From Roseateles amylovorans (GTDB taxonomy: Bacteria > Pseudomonadota > Gammaproteobacteria > Burkholderiales > Burkholderiaceae_C), in contig NZ_CP104562.2 in assembly GCF_025398155.2 (NCBI RefSeq), forward strand, positions 3,162,001 through 3,226,000: a DNA stretch of 64,000 bases, read 5' to 3'. The translations under genes and the position numbers were made by a program. Positions 57,122 through 64,000 of this stretch are shown here, one piece after another (position 1 is the stretch's first letter; every line of letters starts with the position of its first letter). Under the pieces are notes generated by a model that was given only the letters and a program-made list of their open reading frames with translations, was not told the DNA's origin and ran no database searches.

Positions 57122-57721
57122 TCACGCCGCGCCGTCCTTGCCTTCGGCGGGCGGAGCTTCATTCCAGAGGTCAATCCGTCTGCGGTCTGGTCGGCGCGGA
57201 TCCACGCCCAGCAGGCTCACCGACGCGGTCTGCAGACTGAAATGCTGACCGGCGCTCACCGGCAGCCCGATCCATCGCGCCGCCAGGGCCGCACCGAGCT
57301 GCCCATGCGCAAACAGGGCTACCCGGCCGCTCAACCGCGCCAGTCGGAGCAACAGGCGATCGATTCGATGCTGCACCGCCTCCGGCGTTTCGCCGCCCGG
57401 GCAGCCGTCTCGCCAGATGTCCCAGTCCGGCACCTCGCGGAGGATGTCGACGGTGCGTCGGCCTTCGTAAGCGCCATAGTCCCATTCGGCCAGATCGGGA
57501 TCGATCTCGCTGCGATCCGCGAAGCCGGCCAGCGCGCAGGTCTGCTGCGCACGCAGGCGCGGACTCACCCGCACATGGTCGATGCCCAGTTGGCGAAGCC
57601 GCGGCGCCAACCGCCGGGCCTGCGCCTGGCCGTGGTGGGTGAGGCCCAGATCGGTGATTCCGGTGTGCTGGCCGGTCAAGGACCAATCGGTTTCGCCGTG
57701 TCGCACCAGGCAGATGTCCAT
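57122..57721 (-). CDS. histidine phosphatase (phosphoglycerate-mutase-like) family protein
   Basis: 199 residues from ATG 57721 (GAGGA eight bases upstream); the longer frame to 57997 is rejected because it opens into nonsense. Catalytic LVRHGETDW (phospho-His9) at the N-terminus, with R/H partners in SPRLRAQQT and FAHGQLGAA and the acid in LAEWDYGAYEG. Family members act on phosphosugars or phosphoglycerate. Near aldolase, phosphoketolase and phosphoglucomutase, a sugar-phosphate role is reasonable, but substrate cannot be read from sequence. Confidence 0.85.
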   Translation of the reverse strand: MDICLVRHGETDWSLTGQHTGITDLGLTHHGQAQARRLAPRLRQLGIDHVRVSPRLRAQQTCALAGFADRSEIDPDLAEWDYGAYEGRRTVDILREVPDWDIWRDGCPGGETPEAVQHRIDRLLLRLARLSGRVALFAHGQLGAALAARWIGLPVSAGQHFSLQTASVSLLGVDPRRPDRRRIDLWNEAPPAEGKDGAA

Positions 57722-57906
57722 GTCGGAGGTCCTCATTCGGGGTGGCCGATTCTCGCCGGGGCGGGCGCTGGGGCGGCGAACGCGGCTGGGCGGGTCTGCT
57801 GCGTTGGCGCTCGCGCGCGCCAGGCCGGCGGCGCCGATGAACCGCATCGCGGCCTGAAGCGATCGAGTGGCTGGCCTGCGGGGTGACCTCGTTGGCCGGC
57901 AAGCCG

Positions 57907-58995
57907 TCAGGTGCGCCAGGAGGCGGGGCCGGCGGCCGGAAGCCCGTCCGCCTCCATGGCAGGCTGGTACCGCCCGAGTGCCGCCGCGCCGTTGCACCGC
58001 GCCCGATGCAGCAAGGCGGCCTGGGCATCGACACGATGGGCGTCGTCACCGGCCCACCGTTGCATCGCCGGCTCCTGCAGCGCGCGTCCGAAGGAAAACG
58101 TCAGCGGCCACGGCGCGATGTGGCTGATCGGCGCCCCCATCGTGCTGGGCCATGGCGGCTTGAGGTGGCGGTGCAGGGCATTCAGGCGCTCGGTCGCCAG
58201 CAGTGGCGATTGCCCGCCGGAAAGAAAGGCCACGCCGGCCACCGCCGCCGGCACCACGCGCAGCAGGCAGTCCAGCGTGGCATCGGCCACTTCGCCCACT
58301 GAGGTCGGACCTGGAAACGACGCACCCGGCAGCACCATGTTCGGTTTGAGGATCAGACCATCCAGGGCCGCGCCTTGCTCTCGAAGCTGTGTGAACACCT
58401 GGCACAGCACCTCCTCGGTGACCTCGGCACAACGGGCCAGGCCGTGGTCGCCTTGCATCATCACCTCCGGCTCGACGATGGGCACCAACCCCGCCGCCTG
58501 GCACAGCACCGCGTAACGGGCCAGGGCATGCGCATTTGCCTGGAGGCAGGCGCGGCTCGGCAGGTCGGTGCCGATCACCAGCACCGCCCGCCACTTGGCG
58601 AATCGAGCCCCCAGCGCCGCATGACGCCCGAGCCGCGCGCCCAAGGCATCCAGCCCTTCGGTCACCCGTTCGCCCGCGTGGCCGGGAAGCGGCGTGGTGC
58701 CGATGTCCACCTTGATGCCCAGCAGGATGCCGGCCGCGCGCAGCACCTCGATGAGCGGCACGCCCTCGGCGTTGCGCTGGTGCAGGGTTTCCTCGAACAG
58801 AATGGCGCCGCTGATGCGCTCGCCCAGTCCGGGCGCGGACACCAGCAGCTCCCGGTATCGACGCCGCGCCTCGTCGCCCGGGGCAATGCCGCAGGCGGCC
58901 AGGCGCCGGTCGCAGGTGGAGACGCTCTCGTCCATCGCCAACAGCCCCTTGCCAGGCGCCATCAGGGCCTGCGCGGTCGTGGCCAGGGCGTTCAT
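57907..58995 (-). CDS. class I fructose-bisphosphate aldolase
   Basis: 362 residues. N-terminal GKGLLAMDES, Schiff-base Lys in LDGLILKPNMVLPG, GIKVD and VPIVEPEVMMQGDH, all typical class I aldolase. Cytoplasmic; cleaves fructose-1,6-bisphosphate to the two triose phosphates. The start overlaps the phosphoketolase stop (ATGA, 58992-58995), so the two form one transcript. Confidence 0.92.
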   Translation of the reverse strand: MNALATTAQALMAPGKGLLAMDESVSTCDRRLAACGIAPGDEARRRYRELLVSAPGLGERISGAILFEETLHQRNAEGVPLIEVLRAAGILLGIKVDIGTTPLPGHAGERVTEGLDALGARLGRHAALGARFAKWRAVLVIGTDLPSRACLQANAHALARYAVLCQAAGLVPIVEPEVMMQGDHGLARCAEVTEEVLCQVFTQLREQGAALDGLILKPNMVLPGASFPGPTSVGEVADATLDCLLRVVPAAVAGVAFLSGGQSPLLATERLNALHRHLKPPWPSTMGAPISHIAPWPLTFSFGRALQEPAMQRWAGDDAHRVDAQAALLHRARCNGAAALGRYQPAMEADGLPAAGPASWRT

Positions 58996-61406
58996 GCGCT
59001 GAGCCGCCAGCGCCAGTCGCGAATCTCGGGCAGGTCTCGCCCGTATTCGCGGATGTATCGGTGATGTTCGATGAGCTTGGCCTCGAGTCGACGGGTCAGC
59101 GCCGCGCCGGCCTCGCCCTGGGCACGGGCTGGACCGCCGGCCGCCATCACCCGCTTCACCGTCTCCATGACCAAATGGAAGCGGTCCAGCTCATTGAGCA
59201 CCGTCATGTCGAAGGGCGTGGTGATGGTGCCTTCCTCCTTGTAGCCGCGCACATGCAGGTGGACATGGTTGGCCCGGCGGTAGGTGAGGCGGTGGATCAG
59301 CGACGGATAGCCGTGGAAGGCAAAGATGACGGGCGTGTCGCGGGTGAACAGCGCGTCGTACTCCGCATCGCTCAGGCCATGGGGATGCGCGTCGTGCGGC
59401 TGCAGTTTCATCAGGTCGACCACATTCACCACCCGGACCGTCCATTCGGGCAGCGCCTCGCGCAGGATGGACACCGCCGCCAGGGTCTCCAGCGTGGGCA
59501 CATCGCCGCAGCAGGCGAGGATGACGTCCGGGCCGGCTGCGGTCGTCGACTCAGTCCCCACTTCATTCCCCACCTCATTCCCCGCCCAATGCCAGACACC
59601 GATCCCCGCAGCGCAATGGGCCATTGCCGCCGGCATCGTCAGCCATTGCGGCGCCGGATGCTTGCCGGCCACCACCACATTGACATCGTGGCGGCTGCGC
59701 AGGCAGTGGTCCATCACCGAGAGCAGGCAGTTGGCATCCGGCGGCAGATAGACCCGCACGATCTCCGCCTTCTTGTTGACCACATGGTCGATGAAGCCCG
59801 GGTCCTGATGGGTGAAGCCGTTGTGGTCCTGCCGCCAGACATGAGAGGCCAGCAGATAGTTCAGCGACGCCACTTTGCGCCGCCAGGGCACTTGGGCACT
59901 GACCTTGAGCCATTTGGCATGCTGGTTGAACATCGAATCGACGATGTGGATGAAGGCCTCATAGCTGTTGAACAGGCCATGCCGGCCGGTGAGCAGATAG
60001 CCTTCCAGCCAGCCCTGGCACTGGTGCTCGCTCAGCATTTCCATCACCCGGCCCTGCGGCGCCAGCCAGTGGTCGCCGGGCGCGGTCTCGGCATCCCATT
60101 GCCGATTGGTGGCATCGAACACGGCGGTCAGGCCGTTGGATTCAGTCTCGTCCGGACCGAAGACCCGGAAGTTGCGGGCCTCCGCATTGAGCCGCATCAC
60201 ATCCCGCAGGAACGGGCCCAGCACCCGCGTGTCGCTGATGCCCGGCGATCCCGGCGCCGGCACCTCGGCGGCGTAGGACGCGATGTCGGGCAGATGCAGA
60301 TCCCGCAGCAGCAGGCCGCCATTGGCATGCGGATTGGCGCCCATGCGACGTCGTCCGACCGGTGCCAGCGTGGCCAGCTCCGGCTCCAGCCGACCCTCCG
60401 CATCGAAGAGTTCACCGGGGCGATAGCTGTGCAGCCAGTCTTCCAGCAGGGCCAGATGGCCGGGATGATCGGCCGGATGCAGCGGCACCTGATGCGACCG
60501 GAAGTTGCCCTCCATCGGCTGGCCATCCACCGTGCGCGGCCCAGTCCAGCCCTTGGGCGAGTTCAGCACGATCATCGGCCAGCGCGGCCGCGCCGCTTGA
60601 CCGTACTTGCGGGCCTGGCGTTGGATGCGGTGGATCTCCAGCACCGCCTGGTCCATGGCCGCGGCCATCTGCGCATGCATCGGGCCGGGCTCGTGGCCGG
60701 ACACGAAGATCGGCATCCAGCCGCAACCGGTCAGGAACTGCGTCAGTTCCTCCGCCGGGATGCGGGCCAGCACCGCAGGGCTTGCGATCTTGTAGCCGTT
60801 CAGATGCAGGATGGGTAGCACCGCGCCATCGGTCACCGGATCCAGAAACTTGTTGGAGTGCCAGGCGGTGGCCAGCGGCCCGGTCTCGGCCTCGCCATCA
60901 CCGATCACACAGGCCACGAACAGCGCGGGATTGTCGAAGGCAGCACCGAAGGCATGGCTGAGCGAATAACCCAGCTCGCCGCCTTCATGGATCGAGCCCG
61001 GGCATTCGGGCGAGGCATGGCTGGGAATGCCGCCGGGGAAGGAGAACTGCCGGAACAGCCGCCGCAGGCCGGCCTCGTCGCGCCCGATGTGCGGATAGAC
61101 CTCGCTGTAGGTGCCCTCCAGGTAGGTGTTGGCCACCACCGCCGGGCCGCCATGGCCGGGGCCGCAGACATAGATCATGTCCAGGTCGAAGGACTTGATC
61201 ACCCGGTTCAGATGGGCATAGATGAAGTTCTGTCCCGGCGTGGTGCCCCAGTGCCCGAGCAGCATCGGCTTCACATCCTCCAGGGTCAACCGCCGCTTGA
61301 GCAACGGGTTGTCCCAGAGGAAGATCTGTCCGACGGACAGGAAGTTCGCCGCACGCCAATAGGCGTCCAGGCGTTTCAATTCGGCAGGGGTGGGCGCAAC
61401 ATACAT
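58992..61406 (-). CDS. xfp: phosphoketolase (xylulose-5-phosphate/fructose-6-phosphate)
   Basis: 804 residues from ATG 61406; an open frame extends to 61571 without family similarity. Family markers: LKRLDAYWRAANFLSVGQIFL, the thiamine-diphosphate site IGDGEAETGPLATAWHSNKF, LNSPKGWTGP, and HVIDSMFNQHAKWLK. Usual length is about 800. It converts xylulose-5-P or fructose-6-P plus phosphate to acetyl phosphate and a shorter sugar phosphate. Coupling with aldolase and phosphoglucomutase suggests a carbon bypass that yields acetyl phosphate. Confidence 0.95.
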   Translation of the reverse strand: MYVAPTPAELKRLDAYWRAANFLSVGQIFLWDNPLLKRRLTLEDVKPMLLGHWGTTPGQNFIYAHLNRVIKSFDLDMIYVCGPGHGGPAVVANTYLEGTYSEVYPHIGRDEAGLRRLFRQFSFPGGIPSHASPECPGSIHEGGELGYSLSHAFGAAFDNPALFVACVIGDGEAETGPLATAWHSNKFLDPVTDGAVLPILHLNGYKIASPAVLARIPAEELTQFLTGCGWMPIFVSGHEPGPMHAQMAAAMDQAVLEIHRIQRQARKYGQAARPRWPMIVLNSPKGWTGPRTVDGQPMEGNFRSHQVPLHPADHPGHLALLEDWLHSYRPGELFDAEGRLEPELATLAPVGRRRMGANPHANGGLLLRDLHLPDIASYAAEVPAPGSPGISDTRVLGPFLRDVMRLNAEARNFRVFGPDETESNGLTAVFDATNRQWDAETAPGDHWLAPQGRVMEMLSEHQCQGWLEGYLLTGRHGLFNSYEAFIHIVDSMFNQHAKWLKVSAQVPWRRKVASLNYLLASHVWRQDHNGFTHQDPGFIDHVVNKKAEIVRVYLPPDANCLLSVMDHCLRSRHDVNVVVAGKHPAPQWLTMPAAMAHCAAGIGVWHWAGNEVGNEVGTESTTAAGPDVILACCGDVPTLETLAAVSILREALPEWTVRVVNVVDLMKLQPHDAHPHGLSDAEYDALFTRDTPVIFAFHGYPSLIHRLTYRRANHVHLHVRGYKEEGTITTPFDMTVLNELDRFHLVMETVKRVMAAGGPARAQGEAGAALTRRLEAKLIEHHRYIREYGRDLPEIRDWRWRLSA

Positions 61407-61573
61407 GGACGCACAGTAGGGCGCGCACCGGCTTCGCATCGGTGCGCTGGCGCACATGCGCGGGGCAGGTCGGCGAGAGAAGTGCCCGTGCCCGGCCCGA
61501 TCGGCGCCATGCGCACTGTCGGGAGCGGTTCTTGCCGATCGGGCGGATTCAGCACGCACCAGGAGATTCACGC

Positions 61574-63223
61574 ATGAGCACGCGCATCAGCCCACTGGCG
61601 GGTCAGCCCGCACCGGCCTCGGTCCTCATCGACCTCGACGCGCTCCTTGCCGCGTACACCGCGCAACGACCGGATCCGTCGGTGACGGCGCAGCGGGTGG
61701 CGTTCGGCACCTCGGGGCATCGTGGCTCGTCGCTGGACGTATCGTTCAATGAATGGCATGTGCTGGCGATTGCCCAGGCGGTGTGCGACTACCGACGGAC
61801 GCAGGGCATCACCGGGCCGCTGTTCATGGGCGTGGACACCCATGCGCTGTCCCAGCCCGCCTGCGACAGCGCGCTGGAGGTGCTGGCGGCCAACGGCGTG
61901 GATGTGGTGCTGGCCAAGGGCGGTGAATACACCCCGACGCCGGCCATCTCGCATGCCATCGTCAAGCACAACCGCGGCGGCGGCACCCTGGCGGACGGCA
62001 TCGTGCTCAGCCCCTCCCACAACCCGCCGCGCGATGGCGGCATCAAATACAACCCGACCCACGGCGGCCCGGCAGGCCAGACGGTGACCGACGCGATCCA
62101 ATCCGCCGCCAACCGCTATCTGGAACACAAGCTGGAAGGCGTTCGACGACTGCCCCTGGCCCAGGCACTGACCGCGTCCACCACCCATCACCATGATTTC
62201 ATGGGCAACTACATCGAAGACCTGGACCAGGTGATCGACATGGCCCTGATCCGCGACGCCGGCATCCGCATGGGCGTGGATGCCCTCGGTGGTGCCGGCG
62301 TGCATTACTGGCCGGCGATCGCGGAGCGCTGGAAGCTGAACCTGACGTTGGTCAGCGACGTGGTGGACCCGCGCTTCGGCTTCATGACGCTGGACTGGGA
62401 CGGGCAGATCCGCATGGATCCGTCCTCCAGCTACGCGATGCAGCGGCTCACCGAGATCAAGGATCGCTTCGACATCGCCTGCGCCTGCGACACCGATCAC
62501 GACCGCCACGGCATCGTCACGCCCGGCGACGGCCTGCTGCCCTCGAACCATTTCCTGGCCGTGGCCATCGACTACCTCTTCCGGCACCGCCCGGAATGGA
62601 CGCCCGAGGCGGCCGTGGGCAAGACGGTGGTCAGCACCCAGTTGATCGACCGCGTGGCCCAACGGCTGGGCCGACAGCTCTACGAGGTGCCGGTGGGCTT
62701 CAAATGGTTTGCGCCTGGGCTGCTGGACGGCAACCTGGGGTTTGCGGGAGAAGAGAGCGCCGGCGCCGCCTTCCTGCGCCGCGACGGCACCGCCTGGTGC
62801 ACCGACAAGGACGGCCTGATCGCCGGACTGCTGGCGGCGGAGATGACCGCCCGCACCGGTCGCGATCCCGGCGCGCTGTACCGCGAGCTGACGGACGCGC
62901 TCGGGCGGCCGTTCACCAACCGGGTGGATGCCGCGGCCACGCCGGCGCAGAAGGCGCGCTTGGGCGCGCTGTCGCCCGCTGCCATCAAGACCACCGAACT
63001 GGCCGGGGAGCCGATCACCCAGGTGATGAACGAAGCGCCAGGCAATGGCGCGCGCATTGGCGGCATCAAGGTCTCTACCGCCTCGGGCTGGTTTGCGGCG
63101 CGGCCGTCAGGGACCGAGAACATCTACAAGATCTATGCGGAGAGCTTCCACGGCGAGGACCATCTGCAGCGCCTGCTGGCACAGGCGCAAGCCACGGTGG
63201 ATGCCGCCTTGGCGGACGAGTGA
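61574..63223 (+). CDS. pgm: phosphoglucomutase (alpha-D-glucose phosphate-specific)
   Basis: 549 residues from ATG 61574 with AGGAG eight bases upstream. Substrate loop FGTSGHRG, active-site Ser in SPSHNPPRDGG (about residue 148), metal loop DTDHDRHG, sugar-binding GEESAGAAFL and phosphate-binding RPSGTENIYKIY. Length equals E. coli Pgm. Interconverts glucose-1-P and glucose-6-P. Divergent from phosphoketolase with a 167-bp gap that should hold both promoters. Confidence 0.95.
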   Translation: MSTRISPLAGQPAPASVLIDLDALLAAYTAQRPDPSVTAQRVAFGTSGHRGSSLDVSFNEWHVLAIAQAVCDYRRTQGITGPLFMGVDTHALSQPACDSALEVLAANGVDVVLAKGGEYTPTPAISHAIVKHNRGGGTLADGIVLSPSHNPPRDGGIKYNPTHGGPAGQTVTDAIQSAANRYLEHKLEGVRRLPLAQALTASTTHHHDFMGNYIEDLDQVIDMALIRDAGIRMGVDALGGAGVHYWPAIAERWKLNLTLVSDVVDPRFGFMTLDWDGQIRMDPSSSYAMQRLTEIKDRFDIACACDTDHDRHGIVTPGDGLLPSNHFLAVAIDYLFRHRPEWTPEAAVGKTVVSTQLIDRVAQRLGRQLYEVPVGFKWFAPGLLDGNLGFAGEESAGAAFLRRDGTAWCTDKDGLIAGLLAAEMTARTGRDPGALYRELTDALGRPFTNRVDAAATPAQKARLGALSPAAIKTTELAGEPITQVMNEAPGNGARIGGIKVSTASGWFAARPSGTENIYKIYAESFHGEDHLQRLLAQAQATVDAALADE

Positions 63224-63232
63224 GGCGTGAGA

Positions 63233-63260
63233 GGGCGCGGACCGGGTGATCGTCGCGCCC
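63233..63260 (+). terminator. possible weak stem-loop after pgm
   Basis: GGGCGCG (63233-63239) pairs with CGCGCCC (63254-63260) across a 14-base loop, ten bases after the pgm stop. No T-run follows, so if it terminates it would be weak or Rho-assisted. Confidence 0.3.
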
Positions 63261-63404
63261 GCTTGAGGAAGGGCGCTGCATCGCCTGCTGCAAGCGCCGT
63301 TGACGTCGCGGGCGCCTGCGGCGTGATCCCGACCGTTTGACGATCAGATGGGGCGCCAATCCTGGCCTGCTCCGGTACGGAGGATGCCATCGTCGGCGCC
63401 GGCT

Positions 63405-64000
63405 TCAGTACACCAGGTTCATGTTGTCCACCACATTGCGCACGCCGGCGCTGCCCCAGGCCGAGCGGGTGGCCAGATCGCGTTCCGCCCAGCTGTGCAC
63501 CGTGCCGCTCAAGGTCACATCGTGGCCCTTGACCTCGACCGAGATGGTCTTCGCGTCGGCGGTGGCGCGCCGCTTGAGCGCCCCTTCGATGTCCGACTTC
63601 ACCACCGTCGCAGACACCGACGGCTTGATGCCGATCTGGTTGCTGACCCCCACGACACCGGCCAGATGGCGCACGCTGTCGGCGGCGTCCTGGCGTTGGA
63701 ATTGCCATTCCACATCGCCGGAAAGCGTCAGCCAGCCGCCTTCCACCATGACCTTGACCGCCTTCTCAGGCAGTGAACTGGTCCAGGCCAGGATGTGGGT
63801 GGCGGACTCGGCGATGTCGGCATCGGTCCGCTTGCCGTCATTGGGCAGCTTGACCTTGAGCTCGATCGTCAGCGCCTTCACGCCGTTGACCCGCTGGGCG
63901 GCGCGTTCCGCATTCCACTTCTCGACATAGCTGCCGACCTGACCGGCCAGCGTCACGATGCCGTTCTTCACTTCAACCCCGATTTGCGCGGCATGGATCG
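63405..64000 (-). CDS. BON-domain periplasmic protein, 5' end outside the window
   Basis: The frame is open through the right edge (AAQIGVEVKNGIVTLAG continues the family pattern upstream of the first visible Met), so the start lies outside. Three BON domains are visible (NGIVTLAGQVGSYVEKWNAERAA; GGWLTLSGDVEWQFQRQDAADSVRHLAGVVGVSNQI; GHDVTLSGTVHSWAERDLATRSAWGSAGVRNVVDNM). OsmY-like proteins of this type are phospholipid-binding and often induced by osmotic or envelope stress. Confidence 0.85.
   Translation of the reverse strand, partial: IHAAQIGVEVKNGIVTLAGQVGSYVEKWNAERAAQRVNGVKALTIELKVKLPNDGKRTDADIAESATHILAWTSSLPEKAVKVMVEGGWLTLSGDVEWQFQRQDAADSVRHLAGVVGVSNQIGIKPSVSATVVKSDIEGALKRRATADAKTISVEVKGHDVTLSGTVHSWAERDLATRSAWGSAGVRNVVDNMNLVY

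Overview
The window is about 64 kb of high-GC DNA. Dense operons, a phosphonate-catabolism cluster, a type II secretion-like cluster and the overall codon bias suggest a betaproteobacterium of the Burkholderiales (Roseateles/Mitsuaria-like). That placement is inference from gene content; no rRNA or tRNA gene was seen.

Layout. 1-292: 3' end of a hemolysin III family gene. 317-2739 (minus): a tight three-gene cassette of an unknown beta-rich protein, a GH18 endoglycosidase-like protein and a class 3 lipase. 2885-5928: a decayed duplicate of a small secreted-protein gene, then a 749-residue putative effector with a CheD-like deamidase triad, then the intact copy of the small gene. 6039-14953: a phosphonate module with a divergent LysR regulator, phnA, an iron alcohol dehydrogenase, phnY, the phnCDE transporter and an FAD amine oxidoreductase. 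The expected route is 2-aminoethylphosphonate or an analogue to phosphonoacetaldehyde, phosphonoacetate, then acetate and phosphate. 15114-25712 (minus): an eleven-gene type II secretion / type IV pilus-like machine (G, F, E, PilM/N/O/P-like, secretin with C-terminal cohesin-like domain, three pseudopilins). 26121-45784 (plus): a divergent operon with a 1628-residue Ig-repeat protein, two small genes, a 3644-residue repeat protein, a thioredoxin-fold protein without cysteines, an ankyrin protein and a Tat-type vanadium haloperoxidase homologue. The two blocks share one intergenic region and probably form a single system: a dedicated exporter and its giant surface cargo.

45808-54058 looks acquired. 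It holds an IS3-family element with a frameshifted transposase, a secreted protein and an OmpA-domain lipoprotein, and a three-gene unit of lower GC: a large GHKL-ATPase-like protein, a stand-alone receiver, and a receiver fused to a nucleoside phosphorylase/nucleosidase fold. This unit resembles a signal-triggered conflict or stress system.

54391-64000 is more ordinary: an AI-2E family permease with a long C-terminal extension, a NemR-like TetR regulator with a probable operator, a histidine phosphatase, class I aldolase, phosphoketolase, phosphoglucomutase, and a BON-domain protein that runs off the right edge.

The two strongest candidates for undescribed biology are the secretion/giant-protein locus (15114-45784) and the GHKL/receiver/nucleosidase unit (49565-54058). 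The deamidase-like effector at 3090-5339 is third.
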